This document shows, piece after piece, positions 33,868 through 41,440 of a stretch of 61,994 bases of DNA. The notes under the pieces are model-generated. The model saw only the letters and a list, made by a program, of their open reading frames with translations. It searched no databases and was not told the origin of the DNA. Location of the stretch: NCBI GenBank assembly GCA_934120045.1, contig CAKOTF010000010.1, positions 1 through 61,994 on the forward strand, written 5' to 3'. The DNA comes from an uncultured Clostridia bacterium (GTDB taxonomy: Bacteria > Bacillota > Clostridia > TANB77 > CAG-508). A program made the position numbers and the translations under genes. Position 1 is the stretch's first letter. The number at the start of each line of letters is the position of its first letter.

Positions 33868-34050
33868 ATGAACTTAATTATGCATTATATCACATCAGAC
33901 TTCAACTTTGCCCTAATGCTTTTAGGGCTGATGTTGACTGGTGTTGGATTTTGGTGTATGACTGATAGCCGTCAATTCTTCTTATTCCACCTTCTTGGTG
34001 GATTGGCATTGATTGGCTTCGGCATTCCAATTTTAATTCTTGCAATATAA
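33868..34050 (+). CDS. Small membrane protein cassette in the suf operon (60 residues)
   Basis: A 60-residue protein with two hydrophobic helices (about 14-30 and 38-60) joined by the polar turn MTDSRQFFLFH. The ATG at 33868 has a GGAGGG site six bases upstream. It has its own consensus promoter and a G/C-rich terminator, so it is a complete cassette on the plus strand, against the surrounding suf genes. By my hand count it is about 37% G+C, higher than its neighbours look. No family was recognised. It may be acquired or may serve a separate small-membrane-protein role. Confidence 0.7.
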   Translation: MNLIMHYITSDFNFALMLLGLMLTGVGFWCMTDSRQFFLFHLLGGLALIGFGIPILILAI

Positions 34051-34060
34051 TTTTTGTTCA

Positions 34061-34095
34061 CTCCCAATCTCGCACTGCGGATTGGGAGCTTTTTT
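34061..34095 (+). terminator. G/C-rich terminator of the 60-residue gene
   Basis: CTCCCAATC / GATTGGGAG (34061-34069 with 34080-34088) is followed by CTTTTTT on the plus strand. The T run overlaps the end of sufD. Confidence 0.92.
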
Positions 34096-35140
34096 AATCT
34101 AGCTTTTTATCAATATCTTTTAATATCACATTTTTTAATTCTTCATCATTTATTCTATCAATTATCTTTTGAAAATTAGCTTTAACAATTAATTTCACAG
34201 CTTCTTTATAACTTAATCCTCTAGTCATTAAATAAAATAATTGTTTCATATCAACTTTTCCAGATGCTGTTGAATGATTTCCTTCGACATCTTCTTCTGT
34301 ACATAAAAGCATTGGCAATGCTATTGATTTTGCTTTATTTGATAATAGCATACAATATTCATTTTCATTACCTTTTGACTTTTTAGCACCTTTTTTGAAA
34401 TCAATTGTTCCTTTAAAGTTTTTCTTTGCAGAATCTTTTAGAGCTCCTTGAACATCAATGTCTATATTAGTCTTTTTTCCTCTTAATTCTGCAATATAAT
34501 TAATGTCTTTTATTTGATTATCTATTCCTAAATATATAGATTTTAAATCATTTTCAGCATTATCACCTATAATATTAGAATAATAATTTGATATGCTTGT
34601 TTTTCCACCAATATCAATAATTGTATATTTTACATTTGAATTTTCTTCTAACTTATTTTCTATTGCTTCAAAATTCTCTGATTGTTCATTTAATAAATTT
34701 ACAATTGTTATATCCAATTTAGACTTTGCATTTGCTATTGTTCTTATAATTCCATTATGAAAACACTTCTTACTTGTATTTGATATATATTCTATTATTA
34801 TATTTGTGTCTCCATTTGCAATAATTTCTATTTGATTTATCAAATTAATATTTTCATCATCAAATGTATATCTTATTCTAATGTTTTCTTTTTTGTTTTC
34901 TGTTTGAATTCTTATTTTATTATTTGCTGTTTCATAATTTAATTCTTCTAAAATTTTACCAGTTCCATATGTTAATGCTTGATTTGTTGTTTGATTATCA
35001 ATTATGCTTCCATTATTAATAATTTCTACATTTTTGAATTCAGCAATCTTTTCTGGCATTTCTAATTCAATTTCAATATTGTTTATTAAAAAATTTCTTG
35101 CTGTTCTTACTGGTGTATCATTTACTCTTAATTTTTCCAT
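34094..35140 (-). CDS. sufD: Fe-S cluster assembly protein SufD
   Basis: A 348-residue SufBD-family protein, part of the SufBCD scaffold that builds Fe-S clusters. The core carries the parallel-beta repeat and the family end LLCTEEDVEGNHSTASGKVDMKQLFYLMTRGLSYKEAVKLI. It is shorter than many SufD proteins (around 420), mainly at the N-terminus. Its ATG overlaps the sufB stop by one base, so SufB and SufD are translationally coupled. The order sufC-sufB-sufD differs from Bacillus (sufCDSUB). Confidence 0.9.
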   Translation of the reverse strand: MEKLRVNDTPVRTARNFLINNIEIELEMPEKIAEFKNVEIINNGSIIDNQTTNQALTYGTGKILEELNYETANNKIRIQTENKKENIRIRYTFDDENINLINQIEIIANGDTNIIIEYISNTSKKCFHNGIIRTIANAKSKLDITIVNLLNEQSENFEAIENKLEENSNVKYTIIDIGGKTSISNYYSNIIGDNAENDLKSIYLGIDNQIKDINYIAELRGKKTNIDIDVQGALKDSAKKNFKGTIDFKKGAKKSKGNENEYCMLLSNKAKSIALPMLLCTEEDVEGNHSTASGKVDMKQLFYLMTRGLSYKEAVKLIVKANFQKIIDRINDEELKNVILKDIDKKLD

Positions 35141-36540
35141 TATCCGATTGCCCCCTCTAACTCTAGATTTATTAAATTATTCATTTCAACTGCATATTCT
35201 ACTGGTAACTCTTTTGAAATAGGATATGCAAATCCTCTTACTATCATTGCTTTTGCATCTTCTTCTGACAATCCTCTTGACATTAAATAAAATATTGCTT
35301 TATCACTTATTTTTCCTATTTTGGCTTCGTGTGAAAATTCTACTTCATCTGTTCTAATATCATTTACTGGTATTGTATCAGATCTTGAAATATCATCTAA
35401 CATTAATGATTCACAACTTACACTACATTTTGAATTTTTTGCATTTTCATTTATTCTTACTAACGCTCTATAAGTACATGCTCCTCCATCTTTTGAAATC
35501 GATTTTGAATTTACTACAGATGATGTGTTTGGAGCATTATGAATTACTTTAAATCCTGTATCTAAGTCTTGTCCTCCACCTGCAAATGTGATTCCTGTAT
35601 ATTCTGTTTTTGCATTTTCACCATTTAATATACTCATTGGATATAACATAGAGATTTTTGAACCAAATGAGCCTGTTACCCAATCTATTTGTGCATTTTT
35701 TCCTACTATTGCTTTTTTAGTATTTAGGTTCATCATATTTTTTGACCAATTTTCTATTGTTGAATATCTTAAATATGCATTATCTTTTACATATAATTCT
35801 ACACATCCTGCGTGTAAATTTACCTTATTATATTTTGGAGCTGAACATCCTTCTATAAAATGTAAGCTTGCTCCTTCATCAACTATTATTAATGTATGTT
35901 CAAATTGTCCTGATTCTGGAGAATTTAATCTAAAATATGACTGTAATGGTATATCTAATTTCACTCCTTTGGGTACATATACAAATGATCCACCAGACCA
36001 TACTGCTGCATGTAATGCAACAAATTTATGATCACTTATTGGTACACATTTCATAAAATGTTCTTTTACTATTTCTGGATAATCTCTTACAGCTGATTCC
36101 ATATCTGTATAGATTACTCCTTGTTTTATTAAATCTTCTTTCATGCTATGATATACTACTTCTGAATCATATTGTGCTCCTACCCCTGCTAATGAGGTCT
36201 TTTCTGCTTCTGGTATTCCTAATTTATCAAATGTGTCTTTTATCTCATCTGGCACATCTTCCCATGAACTATTTAGATTTGTTTTTGGTTTTACATATGT
36301 TGCTATTTCATCCATTTTCAATTCTGATAAATCTGGCCCCCATGTTGGAAGCTCTAATTTTTCGTACATTTCTAATGCTTTTAGTCTAATTTCTAACATC
36401 CAATCTGGTTCATTTTTTCTTTTTGATATTTCTTCAACTATTTCTCTGCTTAAACCTTTTTGCATTTTAAATTCATAGTCATCTTTATTTTTTATATCAT
36501 ATATATTTCTATTTATTTCATTTACTTGCGTTTTTGACAT
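35140..36540 (-). CDS. sufB: Fe-S cluster assembly protein SufB
   Basis: A 466-residue scaffold subunit that holds the nascent Fe-S cluster. Family motifs include PEWMLEIRLKALE-like (DWMLEIRLKALEMYEK), VVYHSMKEDL, FVYVPKGVKLDIPLQSYFRLN, EGCSAPKYNKVNLHAGCVEL and the end RGLSEEDAKAMIVRGFAYPI. The ATG at 36540 has GAAAGGAAATC upstream and gives the normal MSKTQ start. A plus-strand small gene and its terminator separate it from sufC, so sufB probably has its own promoter in 36570-36620 (TTGTAA/TATGAT is possible). Confidence 0.96.
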   Translation of the reverse strand: MSKTQVNEINRNIYDIKNKDDYEFKMQKGLSREIVEEISKRKNEPDWMLEIRLKALEMYEKLELPTWGPDLSELKMDEIATYVKPKTNLNSSWEDVPDEIKDTFDKLGIPEAEKTSLAGVGAQYDSEVVYHSMKEDLIKQGVIYTDMESAVRDYPEIVKEHFMKCVPISDHKFVALHAAVWSGGSFVYVPKGVKLDIPLQSYFRLNSPESGQFEHTLIIVDEGASLHFIEGCSAPKYNKVNLHAGCVELYVKDNAYLRYSTIENWSKNMMNLNTKKAIVGKNAQIDWVTGSFGSKISMLYPMSILNGENAKTEYTGITFAGGGQDLDTGFKVIHNAPNTSSVVNSKSISKDGGACTYRALVRINENAKNSKCSVSCESLMLDDISRSDTIPVNDIRTDEVEFSHEAKIGKISDKAIFYLMSRGLSEEDAKAMIVRGFAYPISKELPVEYAVEMNNLINLELEGAIG

Positions 36541-36558
36541 ATAGATTTCCTTTCTTTC

Positions 36559-36587
36559 TTGACTTTTTTTCAATCATAACATATAAT
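36559..36587 (+). promoter_or_regulatory. Plus-strand sigma-A promoter for the 52-residue gene
   Basis: TTGACT (36559-36564) and consensus TATAAT (36582-36587) are separated by 17 bases, the same arrangement as at 33800-33828. It again overlaps the antisense of a suf gene leader. Confidence 0.8.
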
Positions 36588-36621
36588 TATGTATACGTTA
36601 CAACTGAAAGGAGTTTACTTT

Positions 36622-36780
36622 ATGAATGGCAGAAAGTTTGTAATTATTATCACAATCTTAATATCCATTTTAGGAATCGTTACTCATTCCCAAGATCTTG
36701 TTGAATGGGGATTGAGTCTTTCCATTGGAATGTGCATCGCTGATTATATTATCGCTCCAATTCTCAAACATAAGAAGTAA
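36622..36780 (+). CDS. Small membrane protein cassette between sufC and sufB (52 residues)
   Basis: A 52-residue protein beginning MNGRKFVIIITILISILGIV, with one certain membrane helix (about 5-22), a second weaker one (about 29-45) and a basic end KHKK. AAAGGAG stands eight bases before the ATG at 36622; a longer in-frame start at 36589 would include the site itself and is rejected. Its promoter and terminator make it a complete unit, on the strand opposite to suf. Sequence similarity to the 60-residue gene is not visible, but the organisation is the same. No known family. Confidence 0.7.
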   Translation: MNGRKFVIIITILISILGIVTHSQDLVEWGLSLSIGMCIADYIIAPILKHKK

Positions 36781-36787
36781 CACTACA

Positions 36788-36826
36788 TGTCCTGATTTTG
36801 CAAAAAATCAGGACAATTATTTTTTA
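36788..36826 (+). terminator. Terminator of the 52-residue gene, possibly bidirectional
   Basis: GTCCTGATTTT / AAAATCAGGAC with a GCAA-type loop is followed by AATTATTTTTT on the plus strand. It overlaps the sufC stop at 36817 and could also reduce read-through from sufC into sufB. Confidence 0.88.
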
Positions 36827-37557
36827 TATTGTGCATATCCTGTCTCTTCAATTTGTTCTGCTAATTCTGCTGTTGAAGTTTTTACAATTTGTCCATTTAC
36901 TAAAACATGTACATAATCAACTTTTAAATGATTTAGTATTCTTGTATTATGTGTTATTATTAAAACTGCATTATCATCATTTTTGAACATTTCAATTCCT
37001 TTTGAAACTATTTTTATAGCATCAACATCTAATCCTGAATCTGTTTCATCTAAAATTGCAAGTTTTGGATTTAATACAAGCATTTGTAATATTTCATTCT
37101 TCTTTTTTTCTCCTCCAGAAAATCCAACATTTAAGTTTCTTTCAATTAATTTTGGATTCATGTTTAATTCTTCAGAATATTTTTTTACAGTATCTCTAAA
37201 TTCAAATACTTTTACTGGTTTTTCAGTGATTTTATTTTTTGCGTATTTTAAAAAGTTCATTGTTGAAATTCCAGGTATTTCTTCTGGCAATTGAAATGAC
37301 ATAAATATTCCTTTTTTGGCTATTTTATCTGTACTTAAATCATTGATGTTTTCACCTTCAAATTCAACAGTTCCACTTGTTTTTGTATATTCTGGATTAT
37401 TTAAAATAACATTTGCAAGTGTTGATTTTCCTGCACCATTTGGTCCCATTATTACATGTACTTCGCCTTTATTTATTTTCAAATTTAAACCTTTTAAAAT
37501 TTCTTTTTCTCCTGCATTTACATGTAAATCTTTTATTTCTAATAACTCTTTACTCAT
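36817..37557 (-). CDS. sufC: Fe-S assembly ATPase SufC
   Basis: A 246-residue cytoplasmic ABC-type ATPase that drives the SufBCD complex. Walker A GPNGAGKSTLAN is near residue 38, the Q-loop FMSFQLPEEIPGI near 90, the signature FSGGEKKKNEIL near 150, Walker B LAILDETDSGLD near 170 and the switch His in LIITHNTRIL near 205. SufC-specific NFLKYAKN is present. It follows the DtxR-like regulator by 21 bases, so both start from the promoter at 38092-38121. Confidence 0.97.
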   Translation of the reverse strand: MSKELLEIKDLHVNAGEKEILKGLNLKINKGEVHVIMGPNGAGKSTLANVILNNPEYTKTSGTVEFEGENINDLSTDKIAKKGIFMSFQLPEEIPGISTMNFLKYAKNKITEKPVKVFEFRDTVKKYSEELNMNPKLIERNLNVGFSGGEKKKNEILQMLVLNPKLAILDETDSGLDVDAIKIVSKGIEMFKNDDNAVLIITHNTRILNHLKVDYVHVLVNGQIVKTSTAELAEQIEETGYAQYKK

Positions 37558-37578
37558 TTTTATTATTCCTTCCTTTTA

Positions 37579-38046
37579 TTAATTTTGCATATCATTACTT
37601 TTCTTCGTTTTTGCTCTTTTTACACAACATCTACATTTTTCTTGATTTATATCATAATTGCAATTTAATTCTTTTAATCCTAAAACATTATGTACATATT
37701 TTGCTAATTTATTTATTGTTTCATCTGTTGTTACTAATTTTATTTTTTCTGCCTCGTCTTTTGCTGATTGTTCATCTAAATCTAATACATCTTTTAAAAA
37801 CAAATAAACAATGTCATATGCTTCTAAAATTTTTTGTGCCAAATTTTCTCCTTGTTCTGTTAATTCTATTGTTCCATATGTTTCGTATTTTACTAATTTT
37901 TCTTCTTTTAAATTATTTAGTGCTTTATTTACACTTGGTTTCGTACAATTCATTTTGTTCGCAATGTCTGTTACTCTAATATTTCCATTTTGTTTTTTTA
38001 ATACATACATTGTTTTTAAATATTCTTCAGATGCTTTTGTTATCAT
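37579..38046 (-). CDS. DtxR/MntR-family regulator with C-terminal cysteine cluster, suf-linked
   Basis: A 155-residue regulator. Residues 1-70 are a winged helix of DtxR/MntR type (VTDIANKMNCTKPSVNKALNNLKEEKLV). Residues about 75-122 are the dimerisation helices. By hand alignment with Bacillus MntR, ligands Glu11, His77, Glu102 and His103 correspond to Lys, Tyr, Lys and Leu, so the classical metal site appears lost. The C-terminus gains NCNYDINQEKCRCC, four cysteines in a C-x8-C-x-C-C arrangement, which could hold an Fe-S cluster or metal. It is first in the suf operon and has a palindrome at its own promoter. Autoregulation by Fe-S status is my inference. Confidence 0.8.
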   Translation of the reverse strand: MITKASEEYLKTMYVLKKQNGNIRVTDIANKMNCTKPSVNKALNNLKEEKLVKYETYGTIELTEQGENLAQKILEAYDIVYLFLKDVLDLDEQSAKDEAEKIKLVTTDETINKLAKYVHNVLGLKELNCNYDINQEKCRCCVKRAKTKKSNDMQN

Positions 38047-38074
38047 GATCTCTCCTTTTTACACTTATTCTCTT

Positions 38075-38092
38075 TGTTAACTATGGCTAACA
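38075..38092 (-). promoter_or_regulatory. Candidate operator at the suf promoter
   Basis: On the minus strand TGTTAGCCATAGTTAACA is an 18-base near-palindrome: 14 of 18 positions agree with its reverse complement. It begins at the last base of the -10 box, so bound protein would block transcription start. The likely ligand is the DtxR-family protein encoded just downstream. Confidence 0.5.
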
Positions 38093-38121
38093 TTATACTA
38101 CGAATTATGGTAATTTGTCAA
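38092..38121 (-). promoter_or_regulatory. Strong sigma-A promoter of the regulator-sufC unit
   Basis: On the minus strand consensus TTGACA (38116-38121) and consensus TATAAT (38092-38097) are separated by 18 bases. An AAAGGAG site follows before the regulator start. Confidence 0.88.
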
Positions 38122-38184
38122 TATTTGTTATTATTTTTACAAATTTTATTAAAAAAATAATATCACAGATAAATTTTTCATACA

Positions 38185-38245
38185 TAAAAAAGCGAGTCTA
38201 AGATTTTCTATCAAATGAAAATTTTAAGAAAATCTAAGACTCGCC
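38185..38245 (-). terminator. Long hairpin terminator, minus strand
   Basis: Eighteen-base arms with one mismatch (38192-38209 with 38227-38244; GCGAGTCT and AGACTCGC at the ends) are followed on the minus strand by six T. It would end transcription from the hydrolase gene before the suf promoter. Confidence 0.85.
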
Positions 38246-38254
38246 ATATTTATC

Positions 38255-38294
38255 TAGTACAGAAAGTTCTCCTACAAGGAGAACTTTCCTACTA
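38255..38294. other. Second strong hairpin, possible structured RNA or processing site
   Basis: A perfect 11-base stem GAAAGTTCTCC / GGAGAACTTTC (38262-38272 with 38278-38288) has a five-base loop and is extended by TAGTA/TACTA after a small internal loop. Neither strand has a T run, so it is not a simple terminator. Confidence 0.6.
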
Positions 38295-38306
38295 TATAAA
38301 CAAAGC

Positions 38307-38325
38307 TATTACATATATTGTAATA
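38307..38325. other. Third small hairpin after the hydrolase gene
   Basis: TATTACA / TGTAATA with a five-base loop lies five bases past the hydrolase stop. On the minus strand GCTTTGTTT follows. It may be a weak terminator. Confidence 0.35.
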
Positions 38326-38329
38326 ACTT

Positions 38330-39328
38330 TTATTTTTCAACTTTATCTATAAATTCAAATATTTTATTATAATAAGTATTTGGTTCTTTATATTTTGAAT
38401 CTGTATGTCCAGCTCCACTTATAATTATTTTTTCTTTTACGCAATTAGCAGAATCATATAATTTTTCACACATTGATTCTGGCACAAAATCATCTTTATC
38501 TCCATGTATAAATAATATTGGTGTATTACTTTTCTTCACTTGTTCTAAAGCAGATGCCTTTTTTATATCATATCCAGCTCTAATTTTTGCAACAACTTGA
38601 AACATATTTAATACAGGAAATGCTGGAAGTCCAAATCTTGCTTTTGCTTCAGATGCAAATATATCCCAAACTGAAGTATATCCACTATCAGCAATTATTG
38701 CTTTAACATTTTGTGGCAATTTATCTCCTGATGCCATTAATACTGTTGCTGCTCCCATTGAAGATCCATGTAATATGATATTGGCATTAGAATTTTGTTC
38801 TAAAATCAAATTTACCCAACATTTCAAATCATCTTTATCAAGCCAACCCATTCCTACAAAATCTCCATCACTTTCAGCACAAGCTCTCATGCTTGGAATT
38901 AAAACATTATAACCTTTTTCAGAAAAATGTTCTCCAATTGTTAAAACAGATTTTGGTTCTGCTCTATATCCATGAAATATAATAACCCAGTTATCATTTT
39001 CTTCATTTGTTAAATATTCTGTTCCTCTTAAATTTATTCCATCATTAGCTTTTGTTTCTACACTTTGTTTTTTAATATTTTCAGCCCATTTTTTTGATGA
39101 TTCTTTTGCTTGTGTCCTATTGCTTTCTATTATTTTTTCATCTTCTCCTAATACTTCTATTTTTGAATCATCTTTTATCTCTCTGTTTCCTCCATCTCCG
39201 CTTCTAGCAATAGCATAATTCACAAAATAGTTTCCTATTCCCATTGTTAATATCACTCCTAATATTATAATAATCACTAGTATTATTAATATCTTTTTTA
39301 TTATATTTTTGGTATTTTCTTTATTCAT
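38330..39328 (-). CDS. Membrane-anchored alpha/beta hydrolase
   Basis: A 332-residue protein with an N-terminal membrane helix (about residues 12-35), a charged linker and an alpha/beta-hydrolase domain (about 95-332). The nucleophile elbow is GSSMGAAT (about 192), the oxyanion region IIFHGYRAEPKS, the acid in FIHGDKDDFVP (about 280) and the His in SGAGHTDS (about 308). It resembles the YqkD/BEM46 group of serine hydrolases. The domain should face outside. The substrate is unknown; lipid or peptide esters are possible. Confidence 0.85.
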   Translation of the reverse strand: MNKENTKNIIKKILIILVIIIILGVILTMGIGNYFVNYAIARSGDGGNREIKDDSKIEVLGEDEKIIESNRTQAKESSKKWAENIKKQSVETKANDGINLRGTEYLTNEENDNWVIIFHGYRAEPKSVLTIGEHFSEKGYNVLIPSMRACAESDGDFVGMGWLDKDDLKCWVNLILEQNSNANIILHGSSMGAATVLMASGDKLPQNVKAIIADSGYTSVWDIFASEAKARFGLPAFPVLNMFQVVAKIRAGYDIKKASALEQVKKSNTPILFIHGDKDDFVPESMCEKLYDSANCVKEKIIISGAGHTDSKYKEPNTYYNKIFEFIDKVEK

Positions 39329-39423
39329 TATACTTTATCTCTTTCTATTTTTCAAATTTATATTTTTTATTTATACCATACAATATTATATATTTCAACA
39401 TTACTGACTATATTGACTAAAAC

Positions 39424-39453
39424 AAAAAAGTATGGTTATTAGCCATACTTTTT
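39424..39453 (-). terminator. Terminator after hemW
   Basis: AAAGTATGG / CCATACTTT (39427-39435 with 39443-39451) with a seven-base loop is followed on the minus strand by a T run. Confidence 0.88.
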
Positions 39454-39460
39454 ACAATTC

Positions 39461-40597
39461 CTATACAAATTCTTCCCACACTAAATTAGCTAAATCTATT
39501 CCTTTATTAGACAATCTAATATTATCATCTTGTATTATTATTAATTTTTCATCAGAAAGTTTTTTCAATTCATTTCTATATAAATAAATTGGATTATCTC
39601 CAAACTTATTTTTAAATTCACTTATTTTTAGTCCATCTATTTTACGCAAACCAAGGAGCATAAATTCTTTTTTAGAATCTTCTTCTTTTTGTATTTCATG
39701 TATAATTCTATTTTTTTCAAATTCTCCTTTTTGAACATTCTTAATATATTCTTTTATATCTTCAGTATTAGAATATCTTGTTATATCTCTATAAGAATGT
39801 GCACCTGTACCAATTCCAACATATTCCATTTGATTCCAACAATTCATATTATGTTTTGACTCATACCCTTTTTTAGCAAAATTAGATATTTCATAATGTT
39901 TGTATCCATTTAATTCTAATGTGTTTTTTACATACCAATACATATTTCTTTCTAACTCATCATCTGGCAATTTTAATTTTCCATTTTCTATTTTATTAGC
40001 AATAGGTGTACCATCTTCAACAATTAATGAATATACTGATATATGTTTTGGAGCTAATTTTAGTACATTTTCTAAGCTTTCTTTTAAATCAATAATTCTT
40101 TGATTTGGAAGTCCTAACATTAAATCAACATTTATATTTTTAAAACCAACTTTTTTTGCTAATTTATATGTTTCTAAAAATTGTTCATAATTATGAATTC
40201 TACCAATCTGCTTTAATAACTCATCATTTGTAGTTTGTAGCCCTATACTTATTCTGTTAATACCACACTCAATATAGTCTTGTAGTTTTTCTTGAGTTAC
40301 TGTTCCCGGATTAACTTCAATTGTTATTTCAGCATCTTGTGCAACATTTTTTTCTTTTATCTTTTCTAATATTTGCACAATAAATTTACTATCTATATAT
40401 GATGGTGTTCCTCCACCAATATATATTGTTGTTATTTCTGATTTTATTTTTACATGCTCGATTTCCTTTTTTACTGAGTCTACATATTTTTCAATAAAAT
40501 CATCTTTCCCACAATATGATATAAAATCGCAATAATCACACTTTTTCTTACAAAATGGGATATGTACATATATTCCTATTTTATTTTTTGTTATCAT
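39461..40597 (-). CDS. hemW: HemW-like radical SAM protein (heme chaperone family)
   Basis: A 378-residue radical SAM protein of the HemW family, often misnamed oxygen-independent coproporphyrinogen oxidase. The cluster motif CKKKCDYCDF is at residues about 16-24, GGGTPSYI near 60, EVNPGT near 95, GLQTTND near 118, and the HemW domain is at the C-terminus. True HemN has an extra Cys after the third (CxxxCxxCxC), absent here, which supports HemW. HemW binds heme and passes it to client proteins. Its ATG lies inside the end of whiA by 17 bases. In Bacillus it is found near hrcA. Confidence 0.9.
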   Translation of the reverse strand: MITKNKIGIYVHIPFCKKKCDYCDFISYCGKDDFIEKYVDSVKKEIEHVKIKSEITTIYIGGGTPSYIDSKFIVQILEKIKEKNVAQDAEITIEVNPGTVTQEKLQDYIECGINRISIGLQTTNDELLKQIGRIHNYEQFLETYKLAKKVGFKNINVDLMLGLPNQRIIDLKESLENVLKLAPKHISVYSLIVEDGTPIANKIENGKLKLPDDELERNMYWYVKNTLELNGYKHYEISNFAKKGYESKHNMNCWNQMEYVGIGTGAHSYRDITRYSNTEDIKEYIKNVQKGEFEKNRIIHEIQKEEDSKKEFMLLGLRKIDGLKISEFKNKFGDNPIYLYRNELKKLSDEKLIIIQDDNIRLSNKGIDLANLVWEEFV

Positions 40598-41429
40598 CTA
40601 TTTTCTTACCAATCTCCATTACTTTTTTTAATCTATAATTTACTCCAGATTTACCTATTGGTGTTTTTAACATTTTTCCAAGTTCTATTAAACTTGCACT
40701 AGGATTTTGTAATCTAAGTTCTGCTATCTCTTTTAATGGTTCTTCTAATTTTTCGAATTCACCATTTTGTTTTAATTTTCTTATTATCTCAATCTGTTCT
40801 ATTGAAGCATTCATAGTTTTATTCATATTTGCAGTTTCACAATTTACTAGTCTATTTACTTTATTGTTCATTTCCCTTTTTACTCTAATTTCTTCAAATT
40901 TTAAGACAGATTTATTTGCACCTAATAAAGCTAATGTTTTTGAAATTTCTTCACCATCTTTTAAATATATTGTATATTCTTTATTTTTTTCTATAACATT
41001 ACTTTTTATATCAAAACTACTTAATCCTTCTACTATAATATCTGCATAATCTTTTTTTCTAACACTTATTTCTAAATGATATGTATTTTCAGGATTGTTA
41101 ATAGAACCTGAGCCCAAATAGGCTCCTCTTACTATATTTTTCAATTGCTCTATTGTTAAATTATTTATTTGTATTTCCATTTTAGGACAAGTTATTACAA
41201 ATAATTTACCTTGAATGTTTATATTATATGTTTCAATTCCACAATTACTCAACAATCGTGCAAATCTATTAATATTATATTCATTTTCTGTTGAAAATTT
41301 TATTTTATTTTTTTCTTCAGATATATTACTACTCATCAAATATCCCATAAGTTCATATTTAACATTTTCTTTATTTGATAGTTTTTCTGATTTGCTTATC
41401 TCTTCTTTTAATTCTGTTGAAAAAGACAT
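40581..41429 (-). CDS. whiA: DNA-binding protein WhiA
   Basis: A 282-residue WhiA-family protein, with an N-terminal LAGLIDADG homing-endonuclease-like domain (about 1-200; ELMGYLMSS, GAYLGSGSINNPE) and a C-terminal helix-turn-helix (LAELRLQNPSASLIELG, KTPIGKSGVNYRLKKV). In Streptomyces it controls sporulation septation; in Bacillus it affects cell division and chromosome segregation. The ATG at 41429 has a GGAGGAAAT site and gives the normal MSFSTELKEE start. It lies 11 bases after prmC and overlaps hemW. The usual yvcJ-yvcK neighbours are absent. Confidence 0.95.
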   Translation of the reverse strand: MSFSTELKEEISKSEKLSNKENVKYELMGYLMSSNISEEKNKIKFSTENEYNINRFARLLSNCGIETYNINIQGKLFVITCPKMEIQINNLTIEQLKNIVRGAYLGSGSINNPENTYHLEISVRKKDYADIIVEGLSSFDIKSNVIEKNKEYTIYLKDGEEISKTLALLGANKSVLKFEEIRVKREMNNKVNRLVNCETANMNKTMNASIEQIEIIRKLKQNGEFEKLEEPLKEIAELRLQNPSASLIELGKMLKTPIGKSGVNYRLKKVMEIGKKIDDNKK

Positions 41430-41440
41430 ATTTCCTCCAA

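Noticed and set aside
39461..40597. Annotation as oxygen-independent coproporphyrinogen III oxidase HemN
   Set aside because: The fourth cysteine of the HemN motif (CxxxCxxCxC) is absent and the length fits HemW.
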